From Sisyra terminalis (taxonomy: Eukaryota > Arthropoda > Insecta > Neuroptera > Sisyridae), in the NCBI GenBank assembly GCA_958496175.1, contig OY292274.1:31225482-31289481 (forward strand): a stretch of 64,000 nt of DNA, in the 5' to 3' direction. Each line of letters begins with the position of its first letter. Position 1 is the stretch's first letter. Positions 48,349 through 61,005 of the stretch are shown one piece after another. Made by a program: the position numbers and the translations under genes. Under the pieces are notes generated by a model. That model was not told where the DNA came from. It saw only the letters and a program-made list of their open reading frames with translations, and did not search any database.

Positions 48349-50469
48349 GTGGGTACAATAGTTAATGAGTATAATATAATTTGTTTTTACTTTTATTAAC
48401 TACGGGTATAGTTAATATTAAAGTAAGCACATATTTAACAAAACTATCAAACTATAGGATCATGAGAGTAAAACTGAATTGTAGATATATTATTTTGATA
48501 CTTAATGTAAACTTTATATTATCTTAGTCGATGAAAATATCGTTTAAGTCATTTATTTGATAAACGTCTATTTAAAATTTTAAAAAAGAAAAAAAAAATT
48601 GCCAATTTCGTTACAATTTTACAATCCTCAATTTCTAAGGGTATTGTTAAAAAATTTCGTTTTACCGTGAAGAACTGCAAGTAATCGTTGATCTTAGATT
48701 TTAAATTTCGTGATTCTTTACTTTTATTCTTACAAGAAGTTTATTTAATTCCATTTATAAATAGAAAGTGAATCGAACTATCATTTATAATCTTACAGAA
48801 AAATTATCTCATTCTTTGTTCGTTTAATCGCTGTTGAAAATAATGAATTAGTAAAGCTGAAACCACAGAAAGTCATGATAGAATGAAAACCATTTTTTTT
48901 CTTAACGATATCAAACGTTTTTATATTTATTTTCTTTCCAAAAGAAATGCTCAGAGGAAGGAGGAAATATAATTGAAATTTCTAATTTTACTAACTTCGT
49001 ATCATCAACATTTGAATGATATTATTAAAGTAATTTCTAGTGAAGTATTAAATGGTATACCAAAGTATTGATAGTGCTGTGTAAATAACATTAGTACAAT
49101 GTATAACTTAGGTATTTCAATTTAAAAATAATTTTGTATCCTTGTTGTTTATTGTGGCTTTTGGCAAATCAATAGGTACATATCGTTAATATCTTTGGCA
49201 ACATTTCTAAATTATTTTTATGGCTTTATTTGCACATTTCAAAAGATTTGGAAATATTTATATTTTTCATTTGAAGATTTAGAGATTCAGCGACAATAAT
49301 TAAGGAAAAAACTTATTTATTATTATAATATTTTGTAACGCTAGTTACATTTATGTCCGCTTTTTTACATGGATATATTTATTATAAACATTTATTTTTT
49401 GATTAAAATATTGTGATTTCAATATATAAAGAAAGCTTAAATATTTTCTTTTTTGTATCTTTTAACTCTCAAAACTAAAGAAGTCTTTAGTTTTTACACA
49501 GAACAGTATAAAATGTTTTCCAAACTTAAACCCTTTGATTTAATTTTTGACATCAGTAAGCAAATAATTTATTAGTCTATCTTTCTAATAATTGATCTCA
49601 ATTTAAAGAAGAATGCGTTCTTTAAGATCATCGCATTAATGGCGTAATGAATGCGTTGAACGGAGTGAATTTAGAACTAATATATTTTATTATAGTTGGT
49701 TGAACAAAAATGAATGAATAGCAAAAAACTTAATGATTGAGTGCACTAGTCTTAAAAAACCCACTTCTGTTTAGTTTTATCTAGAGAAAAAGTGTTATTT
49801 TTCCCGTATCTTCTGAGTTAGCATTCTTCCGATCATAAAATGTAATGAGTAGTAAAAAAGAGACAGAAAAAGATAAGCAGTATTACCACAACCAGCTGCA
49901 CTGGTGGTATTGTAAGTTCGGCTGTGTATAGTCAAAATTGACCACAATCTGTACAACATAATGTCGAGTATTTACCGCCAGTTGTAGCGTTTCTTTACCT
50001 AATTCCTCCTTTCCTCTCTCTCTCTCTCTCGCTTTCTCTTTCTACGGAGAAAATATTTACAAAAACAGATCTTAAATACCTTCGTTCGATAATAATTTTT
50101 ATATAGTTATAGTCAAATAAAACTAATTATTTAACAGATATTTGATTTGGAAAAATTAGCTTTTTCCATTTGATGATTCTTCTGTACTTGCTTACCTTTT
50201 AAAACTGCACTGCGACTGTTACGCTTGCTGCACACATAAATCTAACACTAATCCATTTGTTTACTCCTTTTGGAAAATATATGTATGCATTTTAACTACT
50301 CCTTCGTATTACTAAAATAACATTTACGTCAATACTCGAAAAAATGGATCTTACACCAATATTGAGTAAACTGCAATTTCATCGCTATAGTATAAAAATT
50401 GTCACCTAAACAACTAAATCTATATTTTTTTATCATTTTAAATCAATAGTTTTAAAAAGTTCAAAATAT
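48349..50469. other. AT-rich stretch; (CT)n microsatellite
   Basis: A (CT)n run at about 50,014-50,031. No gene recognised. Confidence 0.4.
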
Positions 50470-51237
50470 TAAGAATGATCCAGAAATAAGAACATTGGGT
50501 ACAGTATGAGTTCAAGCCGAAAGACGTCGAACGACGTTTCCTCACGTGTGAACTATTGATTCAACGGTAGAAAAGGAAAGGTTTTTTGCAATATATCGTA
50601 ACTGGCGATAAGAAGTGGATACGTTACGATAATTTAAAGTATAAGAAATCGGGGAGTAAGCCTGGTCATGCATCAAATTCGCTGCAAAACCAATTGAAGT
50701 TTCTTCTTTACGTTTGGTGGGATTAGCAAGGTGTTATTTATTATGAGCTGTTCAAACCAAATGAGACCATCACAGCTGATCGCTACTGACATCAATTAAT
50801 GTGTTTAAGTTGAGCCCTAAATGAAGAACGGCCTCTATACAAGTAAAAACGACAAAGTAATTTTGTTACATGATAAAACTCGCAAAATCACTGAAAACCT
50901 CCCTGGAAACGTTTCAATGAGAAATTATACCTCACCCGTTATATTCTTCTGAAATAGCTCCTTCTAAACATTATTTATTCCACTCGATGGCCACTGGCCA
51001 GGCTGAGCAGCGCTTATAATCATACGAAGATCCTAAAGAACGGATCGATTCTTAGATAGCCTCAAAAGGCAAAATGTTTTTCCGACGCGGAATTCATACA
51101 CTGCCAGAAAGATGGGAGAAAGTGGTCTCTTAATGATAGGCAATACTTTGAAAATAAAATATTTTTCTATCGAATGATTTATATAAAAAGTTTAATTTGT
51201 AAAAAAAATCAGCTAGAACTTATTCAGGGTCCTAATA
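50470..51237 (+). pseudogene. mariner transposase relic
   Basis: Plus strand, broken by many stops and frame changes. Recognisable mariner blocks in order: 'VTGDKKWIRYDN', 'WWD' with 'GVIYYELFKPNETITADRY', 'KVILLHDKTR', 'IPLDGHWPG' region, then 'RRGIHTLPERWEKVV'. The 3' end shows an inverted-repeat-like TTATTCAGGGTCCTAA at 51,220-51,235. The left terminal repeat and N-terminal DNA-binding part are missing. Inactive. Confidence 0.85.
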
Positions 51238-53589
51238 TATAAATATAAATTAATGAAATATAAAACTAAAATTACTGAAGAACTTAAATTTATGATTAAA
51301 AAGGAAAAAATAAACAATTTAGTGGATTAAAGAAGGTTTAAGAAGTATCTTTGTAAATAGAAAATTCATTAGATCTGATATAAAGGCTATTCCTACCGTA
51401 GGTGAAATTCCCTTGTTCTGAAATTTTATGTGTCGCACTAAATGATTATTTGAGACTAAAAAATTAGACCTATACGATTTTTCGGTCGGTTACCCTCCTC
51501 CAATATTCCAGAGGCGAAAAAATAAATTTTTATTTTTTTTTTTTTGTGTTTATTGTTTCTTTCATAATCCAAAAATCCATCGATATAGAATATAGCTTAC
51601 ACTTTCTTTGAACATTTTTCAAGATCATTATCCCTAGTATAGGGGTGTAAAAGTTAACTATTTACTTGAGGTAAAAATATTCTTTATGAACTAGTCTTTA
51701 AGTTTCATAAACTTTCACTTTTAAGATTTTTCAGAATCTTTTAGTTACCTACGTCATATTCAAAAACTTTTTTTTTTGTTGTAACAATTATGCTTCTTAG
51801 CCACTTACCCCTGTTAAGCTCAGAATCACCATTTTTGACATTTTTACTCTTTTTTACAAATATAAATTAAAATTGACACCCTAATCGTTGGGATTTCTTA
51901 TACTTATTATTGGAACAATGTAAAATGAAATAGTCTTTATTATTTTCCTCATATTATAATATATCTATATACAGTTATTTATTTTTTTGATATTAATTTC
52001 TAAAAGTAAGACAGTTTTAATGTTTATAAGATATTTGATGGAGTTTGGTCCAATATAATCAATATAAATAAATATTTATTTGATAGCACTATAATTATAT
52101 TATCTATATATGATATTGTATGTATATATAGATATATCATTCATGTAAATAATCAATAGAAATTCATTCATCCTGTTTATTTATTAACTTATTATTTTCT
52201 TTCAATAAAATACAGATTTTAAATTTAATTTCGGTACTTGAAAAAGTGGATTTTGTTTGTAAAAATATTTGATGTCGTTTGTTGCATCAGATTACTTAAG
52301 ACACATTTAAAATAAGGATCATTTAAGAAAATCTAAGGAAAAAATGTATGAAGCACGTAGGTATAGAAAGTAAATTGTAGTTATATTGTCTATATAGGTA
52401 CCTCTTATAAATTATTGATATATTTTAAACTTACATATTAAAAATATATTATTTACAATATTTCGAATATTTTTATCCTCTACCTCAAAAATTATAAAGA
52501 TAGCTAATAGATTTTCAAGAACCAACAACATTAGCTATCAAAAGTGTTTTATATTTTAAATAAAATCACAGGCTTATCTTAAATTGCTATACCCACAAAC
52601 CTATACTTGAGACTTATAACAAAAAAACAAAAGAAAAACTAATGTAATTTTAAATTTAATTTTATAATTTCATAGAACATTTTACGTTGAAAATTGTTAG
52701 CATTTTACTTTTTTCTACTCTTGACAACAGAAAATTAGCTTTCGTTTTACTTTCGCTGTATTGCATTCAACAGGTGGGAGATTCGAAAAGGTTACTCGCC
52801 TTCGAAACGATTAAATGAACTCTATTCTGTTGAACGAGGTCAAGATTGAGTATTCATGGCTTATTTTACAAAAAAAGTAATTTATTTTTAACGAATTCGT
52901 CGCGGATATATCACTTTTAATGCATAACGGAATTTTTTTCGTAAATAAATCCGAGAAACTTATTGAGATTACTTACGTTTTATTGGTTATTTTAAGATAC
53001 TTTATAGAAAAAAATATTTTCACCCATTCATGTACATCGTAACATACCAATATCTTATTCAAAGAAAGTAAAGCACTCGAGAATTCCTCTAAACCTCGAA
53101 AACTAACAGACGCAAGATATAAATAAACTAATGGATACTAGGAGGACAACTCAAGTTGTAAACTAAGGAATGCACGGATTGGTCATCTAAACTCTAAATA
53201 ACTTCGGATTTATCGAGAAAGTTGAATAGACAACTGCAGTCTACAAACCCCCACTATTAAAAATTTCGAAATTAGCGTTTACATTTTCAAAACTAAATAA
53301 AATTCTGAAATCAATTATAGAAACTTTAATGACATAAAAATTGTTCAAAGGTATCATTTCAATGCCGATATTGGAAGCTCCATTAAAGGATAATGATTGC
53401 AATATCAATCATCGCTGTGGTCACAAGAAGAAAAGCTAACTGGATAGCTTACATTATTAGCAGACAATGGTTTACATTGCGTTGCAGAAGAAAAATTGGA
53501 TGGATCTTAGAAAATAGGAGAGAACTATTGAGATCTTAAAAAAACATTAAAAAGAAGAAAGAGGAAAAGGGATTATTTATCTTCACGCG
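51238..53589. other. AT-rich stretch, possible retroelement scrap
   Basis: Around 53,430-53,530 the plus strand reads 'KANWIAYIISRQWFTLRCRRKIGWILENRR' in pieces, resembling the tail found after RT in some non-LTR elements ('xWIGHIxRR'). Too short to assign. Rest: nothing recognised. Confidence 0.35.
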
Positions 53590-53825
53590 CCTGAGCGGGG
53601 TATATTTGTACCCCAAATTTCTTAATTGGTGAACTTTTTGTAATGTACTATCATATATATTTATTTGATGATTTAATTAATAATTTGATGGCAATAAAAT
53701 GTATATTAGATGAAGAAGAGTAAGCTTAAAATCAAGAATTGAATTAATTTGAATTAACTCATAGTTCATTATTATTCAATTTAAATCTGGGGTAATTTTA
53801 AACCCCATACCGTCACTCAATCCTA
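53590..53825. repeat. candidate MITE with GGGGTA..TACCCC subterminal motifs
   Basis: GCCTGAGCGGGGTATATTTG at the left and TACCGTCACTCAATC at the right face each other, with CCCCA/TGGGG motifs just inside both. Terminal match is imperfect and the family uncertain. Confidence 0.35.
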
Positions 53826-56800
53826 TTTTCGTGGAAATTATGTTGAGATTTTAAACACCAAATATTTAAAAGAAATTTTCAATTTTGAAATACAATGAAT
53901 TTAATAAAATCGGTATCACTAAACTTTATTTTATCACAATACTCATGAAAAGATACCTTTTTGTAGGTTTCTATTGTATAAAAGCCTGAATCCAACCACC
54001 GGTGTCCCACGGTTCCAAATTAACAGTTTATGTAAAATTGAATTGGATTTTAAAATTTGAATTTTTCGGAATTATGTCAATAAATGGAATTATGTTATTT
54101 TGGAATTGAATTTTATGAAATCGTATTTTGTGAAAAATAAAGCATCTGTTTACCAGAAAAATATAAGAACAGATCAAACTTAAAAGAGTATATCAATGAT
54201 AAAAATCACTAATTTCCAGGGTTGTCTTTTTATTGTTCCATTATTTTTTTCGCCCACTCTCTGGGCTTATTCATTTATAATATGCTATGGTAATTTAATT
54301 TTAACGAGTGGCCTAGATTCAAAGAGCAGACTAAAACTAGACATTATAAGTAACGTTATCAAAAAGATAAAGTAAAACAACATTTTATATTTCCTTTAAA
54401 AACAAAATAACTTTATTTACGTCGTTCATTATTATCAGTTAGGTTTTATTAAATTATACCAATTTCTTAAAGAAAACTATTTCAATATTATTTTTGCCAT
54501 TGTATTGGTGGATGATTTTAACTTTAAATACTGTAACGAGCAAAAAAAATAATAAAATTATTACTTAAAATCCTAAAATTGGATCCGTCGTCTAGTTAAC
54601 TAACGACTTTAATTATCATAAACCGATAGTTAATAAACTTCAATACCAAAAATCCTATCCTACTTTCTAAATATAATTTAGATCCTTCATTTAGTTTAGT
54701 AGAAACTGAAAGCCAAATTATCAATTAAATACTAAGCGATATATAGTTTCTGCAAAATGTGTTGAATATCCATTGTTTAGCTATTTATATATTAGGTTGA
54801 TTTGTGTACCAAGTTATAATTTTTTTTAAAATTATTTTACCACCTTCCAACATTTGATTTATCGATTGGTACAGGTATATTTTATTTCCGAGTCGAAATA
54901 AAGTAAGGACTTTACTGGGTAGAACTAAATTTAGTAATTTAATACAAAATATTCATAAATAATTACTTTTTTTGGATATGTTTTGTTATAAATTGCTAAA
55001 AAATATGCAAATAAAAGTTGCCACGTGAAAATTTGATTCACAATGAAAATGTTAATGAAAATAATTAATTTCAAAAAATGAATAATAGCGAGTTTGCATC
55101 TAGACTTATTGTATTTTATCGTATATTAAAGTGTACAAAGAATTTGATTAAAAATGGGCAGATTGATGGAACACTGAAATCTTAACACTATAGGAACTAT
55201 TGTTTCACGATAAATTCTTATAATTACCATTGTTTGGATTAAGAAAACGATGCATAGTTTAAATTGTGTGAAGTTATTCGAATTAATGTGGAAAGAAAGT
55301 AAAAGTTGAATTAAAAAGAAAAGTGAAAAACGCTATCATGCGATTATAAAGAAAACGAAAAAATATTGTATGCTATGCTTAGAGGGAACTTTGAAAAAAA
55401 GTAAATGATTTTCGTTTTTTACACGATTAGTCTGGAAGTAAATGATTAAAGTTTTTAAAAAATGCTAATGTGTTATAAAAATATTTATTCTTTTTTCAAA
55501 CAATGAGTCGTTTCACAATCCATACAAAATTCGTAGACAAAATTTAAACGTAAGTCAACCAAAATTTAGGGTCACATTTACGTTTCTATTCAGGAATATT
55601 CGTATAGGAAAAATAAGTGTAACATTGTGTAAAAATTCACATACTGTGTGTTCACATACTGTAACCTGAAAATACGAAATACGTATTCACAAATAAATAC
55701 ATTAATGAGTGAGTACCCTTTGAAATTCGGCGAACTAAAAGAAAATACTTATCGGCATTTTTGTGAACTAAAGTTAGTGGCTCCAATCGACAGAGCAAAA
55801 ATGACAATTTAAAGGGGGAGGGGGAGTGTTTTAAACGATAAAAATATACAGTAAGTCATAATTATAGACATACTTTTTTTAGATATTTATAAATATTTTT
55901 TGAAAATAATTGATTATTACATAGAACTATTTTATTCTTTGCATCAGTTTATTAAATGTGTCTTTTTCAAGTCAACAAAATAGTGTTTTTAAGTATGATA
56001 ATGGTTTTCGTAAAAGAAATAAGAAAAATAATAATTTTCATATACCACTACAAATAGCAAATCTAAAAAGAAAATATAATCTACACCTACGTTACGCAGA
56101 TGAAGTCGCAGGCATGAGCTAGTATTTTATAATATTCCTTGATGAACAAAAAAAAAACTGAGCATTCAAATCTTTCATTAAAAAACGACATTCTTTTCCG
56201 GTAGGTACCCCAAACATATATTAGAAGTATACAATGGCATTGCGAGGTAAATTTTTCAGGGTTCTGTTTTAGGTTTTATCAGGTCTTGAAATTGTTTTTT
56301 TTTTTCGAATTTTAATGTACTAATAAACTGTTTTATTTTTTTCGTTATCAATTTAATATTTTCCTATCCAGGATTAGGTTACTTTGTTACCTCCTCTATT
56401 TATGAATCGATCTATGAATTTATCCTGATTAAGTTTAAAATATTTTTCAATGTATTTATGTTATAATTCTACTATTCAAAATTAAACGAAAATAAGTTGA
56501 ATGTTGTCTAGTTGTAATTGAGGAATATATTTAAGTGTAAAAATAGTTTAACTACGGTACGGAACCGGAAGTATTGTACTTAAATTTGCTTAAAGCATGT
56601 TTGAATAAACAATGATTTAACATAAGGAGTATGAGGAATTAATGATATTATTTTGGTCGTATATGATTATGTGTAGATACTATTACGAATGGTATGCAAA
56701 TGCATCTTATTTTAAATAGTATGTAAAGTAGTGAACGTAGTGGTAGCTTTGATATTGCGCGAATGGAACTGATTTAAAGTCTAGTCCGATAAAGTACGGT

Positions 56801-56999
56801 AAATGTGTGCAATATTAAAAGCATGTAGATATGTAGTAAAAATAACGACACAATGATAAAATAATGTAGTGTGCATGTATTATCCATCAAATGTAGCGAG
56901 GCAAAGGCGCGTAGCCTTGTGAGGAAGGAAGGAAGGTTAGCGGCCGGTGGCGACGTCGAATAAAAAAGTGCGAGTTTATGTGTGTGTTGGTGTGTATGT
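53826..56999. other. long AT-rich stretch without recognised gene
   Basis: A short G-rich tract (GGGGGAGGGGGAG) at about 55,815-55,827. No gene recognised. Confidence 0.4.
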
Positions 57000-57100
57000 G
57001 TGTTGTTTGGCGTAGTAGTGGTGTGCACCAGAAGATGATGGTGGTGGTTGACGGCTGCCTTCGTCAGCCACTACTAGTCCGCTACAAACTGTTCGCTCGT
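57000..57100 (+). promoter_or_regulatory. probable promoter region, GC/CpG-enriched
   Basis: The stretch 56,880-57,170 is clearly GC-richer than its surroundings (GCGGCCGGTGGCGACGTCG; TTCGTCAGCC; GCTCGTTAGGCCGTC) and is followed by the untranslated-exon-like region to 57,880. The direction is taken from the downstream donor. Inference only; no TATA box is claimed. Confidence 0.35.
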
Positions 57101-57880
57101 TAGGCCGTCTGTGTAGCTTTCCATCTAATACACAGTATATTTTACGTTACGCCGCGATTGGTGCTAAACGTGCCAAACCTAGGTGACTTAAAGCCTATTC
57201 AATCTCGAAAACATTTTTCAAAAACTTTTCTATATACTCAGTGCAAATGTGTTAACTACAAATCCATCTATTTTCTATTGCTCTTTAAAAAAAATTGTGT
57301 GTCATTACCGCATTTTTATCAAATACTTCAATGGTGAAAAAAACCGCGTGTGTATTTTTATAGTAACGTAAATTTACTCGTCCAAGTCTTTATTGATATA
57401 CTTCTACAGATTTTTCTATTTAGTTAATAACAATTTGAAATACTTTCACTGAACCAACTTAAAAATTTATCAACACAACTGATTGTTTTCCATCTCTATA
57501 TACTGTAATAGTATAAACGTTTGTGAAACTAACTTTTTCGTGTAACTAACGTAAAAGTTCAACTTGCAAACAATATAAATTAAATATAAAAAAATATATA
57601 TACATTGAGCATAATACGAAATTAACGACTATTTAAAAGATAACTCAATTGTAACAAGTGCATTGTTAACAGCTGCAGGTGTTTGTTTTTGTGCCTTTAC
57701 CGTTGTGATCATTAAATTTTAATAATTGTGCTTACATTTTGTGTTGCAATATTTTTATATCCACGATTAATTAGTGTTAAACAATAATTCGGATACAGTT
57801 TTTATTGGAAGATTCAGTGCCTTACTATTTGGGATTAAAAGAAAAACGTGTTGGACACAACGGCGATTTTATAAGAAAAG
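57101..57880 (+). other. possible long 5'UTR first exon
   Basis: No long ORF, but a splice donor (AAAAG|GTGAAT) at 57,880/57,881 closes a stretch that starts in the GC-rich region. This layout (GC-rich start, several hundred bp of untranslated sequence, donor, then a large AT-rich intron) is common for developmental genes in insects. The coding exons would lie beyond 64,000. Confidence 0.3.
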
Positions 57881-59346
57881 GTGAATAATTTTTCTTTTCT
57901 CCAATTGTTTTATTTGTATAAAAGATAATTTTTAGTCTATACTACAACGTAAAAGACACGCGTTTTTTATCATTTTATGATCTTAATTAATATTCCATTT
58001 GTCAATATTAGCGTTTTTGTATTGTACCGTTAGTATGTGGGTGTTCCATGCATCTTATTTTTTTTAAACAATTATCTGTTTTGTATTGTAAGCATTGAAA
58101 TTGACAACGAATTTCTAACGGAAAAGAAAAATTTAATGTATTAAAAGCGTGAGTTTTGGTACTAATTGATATGAGACGAATACTTTTTGCTGTGAAGAAA
58201 GTGAAATTTAGTAAAATTTATTGAATTTTAAATGATTTTCTGGTCTACTTGTTTGATGAGGGACAGTATATAGAGACATATATAATAACAAAGACTTGAA
58301 ATGGAAATATTTAAAATCGCTGATAAGACATAAGTAATAGTGCAAACGATATTTGATAAGAATCTTGGTGTGAATTGAGTGTTTTTCCTTACTGCCATTT
58401 CATTTACATTTGTATTAAACCAAAGGTTTTCATTTCTTTCTTCATCGATCATACAATGAACTCGAAATAAGGAAGAAAATTATTTAGCAAGTTCATTTTA
58501 CACTTTGATTACTATCAAACCTAATTTTCACGAAAGAAAATTTTTAAAGTACTCGTAATCATTGCGATATTGATACAAATGTTCCCAAAGAAAACGTAAA
58601 GTTTTTTCCCCTATTACATCTGAGTAATAATATTCAATCTACCGCTAGAAATATGAATCTATGATTATAAATAAAATAATTACTTTTTTTTCACCTGTAG
58701 GAAGTAGGAATAATATATTAAGATAAATTTGCATAATATATATGTTAATGTGAAATAAGATAGATTTATTTACCTGAATATACAGTTAAGGTTTTTTACT
58801 TCTGATTTTTCATTTTTTTTCTTGATATTTGCAATGTGGTCGGAGATTATAATGAATACGTAATTATTTCTTGAATTTTTCAAGAAGTAAAACTTGTGTA
58901 TAGAATGTGTAAAGGGAAATTGACAAGTTATACCTAATATTCTGAATTCTTTTGATACCGCTTAGCTAAAAATTGTTTTGGTTAATGAAAATCTCTTAAT
59001 TAATTTTGACATTAATACACAGGTTTAAAAAACTAAAGAAACACTAACTATTTACTCAAGTTTGACATTATAATTATTGATTTTTTCTATTTTATCACTG
59101 TCCGTTGAAAATGTCTATTATCTTGTCAAAATGTACCATTAGTTGTATTATTACTTTCAATTTATGTTGTATAGATTTGTTAGATTTGTTTGTATTTTGT
59201 GGAGGAATTTCAGTTTTTGAGATATTATTATTATGATTTACACAGCAATAAATGACATTAAATTAGAAACTAATAGTATTGTTAGTAGAATTTCAATATT
59301 ATAATCTTGTTTCTGGTATCAATATATCAACTTAAAAATTATATTG
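57881..59346. other. AT-rich, no gene seen
   Basis: Nothing recognised; would be intron if the upstream exon is real. Confidence 0.35.
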
Positions 59347-60110
59347 TAGGTTGTCTCATAAGTCTTTGGGTTTTTTATGTTCAAGTTTAATAAACTTAAA
59401 AAATAATCAGACACGTAATTTTTTAATCACTTATCAAGTATCTTTTTCTATAATCATTCTTCACCTCTTTATTAGATTATTCATACCCAATTTGAAAAAA
59501 AAATTGAATTTTTGAAGCAATAAATAAGTCAATATTGTTTTTATATCCGCTTTGGTTCTATGTTTTCCGCTAAAAAAATATTGCAAAAATCTTAAAAGAT
59601 TATAGTCCGCTTGGTGCAATGTCCGAAGAATATGATAGGTGAGGAAGAAGTTCCCAAAAAAATCTAATCTCTTCACGAATCACTACTAATTGACATATTT
59701 GAAATCCACTGTGCGATGTTTACCTCAGGCAATTTATGAGGGACCCATATTCCACAAATCGACACATTTTCCAATTTTTTAAACGCTTATTAATTGATGT
59801 AGGAGGAATAGTGAGCTTCTGCACTAGGTTCCGAACTGTTAAATTCGAATCTTCTTCGACGCCTTTACCTTAATATCGCCACTTTCATTTTCTTTAGGTC
59901 AACCTTATCTTGTAAGATGTTTAATATCAAAATTTTCAGATCGAAATTTGTGAACCAAATTTGACACTTTTTTAATATAACTGCATCTCTGCCTATTACA
60001 TTACAATTGTTTTTTATTGTTATTGTTGCATTATATCCAAGTTGAAACTTATAAAGGACATAGTGTAATTGAATTTCTGTAATTCAAAATATCAAAAAAA
60101 AATCAGTTAA
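59347..60110 (-). pseudogene. mariner transposase relic, 5' truncated
   Basis: Minus strand. Pieces in order: 'WVPHKLPE', then 'YSSDIAPSDYNLLRF'-like sequence (split by a frame change), 'LQYFFSGKHRTKADIKTILTYLL' and 'FFFKLGMNNLIKR', the C-terminal third of mariner transposases with the catalytic D-x-D neighbourhood eroded. The terminal inverted repeat TAGGTTGTCTCATAAGT is at 59,347-59,363. The other end is not found. Confidence 0.85.
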
Positions 60111-60899
60111 TCAATTTAATCACCGACCACTGTTGAAGAACACTGAAGAAACACTTAATATATATTTTTTGTGTAAGGTTCAATTCCAGTATAAATAACA
60201 ATAATAATAATATCAGGATCACGGGTAATTGGAGATACACTTAAATTAATTAAATTAATTTATTACTAAATATATATCTTTAGTTGACAAATAGATATGC
60301 ATTTCAGCAAATGTAAGAAAAATCGCAAAGGCTTGTGGGACAATCTGATACTTAATATCCTATTTAAATAGCGTAAAAAATATATATTATTGCATTAAGT
60401 GCGAAATCTTTTCGTTTTTTGCTTATTTTAACAGGTTCTTTTCTTGTTAACAGTTTCTTGAACTGTGAAAATGATTTTCTTGTAGTTATTTCTTACTTAT
60501 GGAAAAATAACTAATTGGAAAACTTTTATAATCCTCCTTGGCTCACTTTTTGCAACTCATTGATGCAGTCCTTTGATAATGAATTTATAACTTGGCAAAT
60601 GTTGCACTGAAAAGCGCTAGAAAAAAGTCATCCCGATTATTTTCCCAAATCCATTTTATTTCCGCAAATTGTACCTATCCTTAAACGAGAAACCCTAAGT
60701 TTCTTCAAAATTGAAAAAATTGATTTTATGATATGATGGTCTTGAATATTTCTATTGTGGACATTAACATATATTTAATAGAATAAAGGATTAGAAAAAA
60801 ATGTAAGAAATAAGGAAAAGAAATTATATTTATATTATCTTCTTTTAGAAATGACTATTCTTTGCGTGATAGAAGATTTAGTTGTGGTTTTTGACAGGT
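60111..60899. other. AT-rich, no gene seen
   Basis: Nothing recognised. Confidence 0.35.
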
Positions 60900-61005
60900 T
60901 TCCTTATTAAAATAGGCATTTAAAGGCATTTTAAATATTCAAAAACTCATAAGAAGCCATTAGAAGTATTTTAAAGTTATTAAAAGCGTTTTAAATGTAA
61001 TGATT
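60900..61005. repeat. degenerate ~10-bp periodic repeat, copy 2
   Basis: AAGCCATTAGAAGTATTTTAAAG and neighbouring units match the stretch at 11,310-11,405. Both are preceded by a TTTTG/GTT-rich lead of similar sequence. Confidence 0.5.

Noticed and set aside
54785..54910. Possible mariner end (TTAGGTTGATTTGTGTACC)
   Set aside because: Only one end-like sequence, with no transposase remains or partner repeat nearby.
60178..60200. tRNA-like B box (GGTTCAATTCC)
   Set aside because: No A box, cloverleaf or acceptor stem around it; not a tRNA gene or clear SINE.
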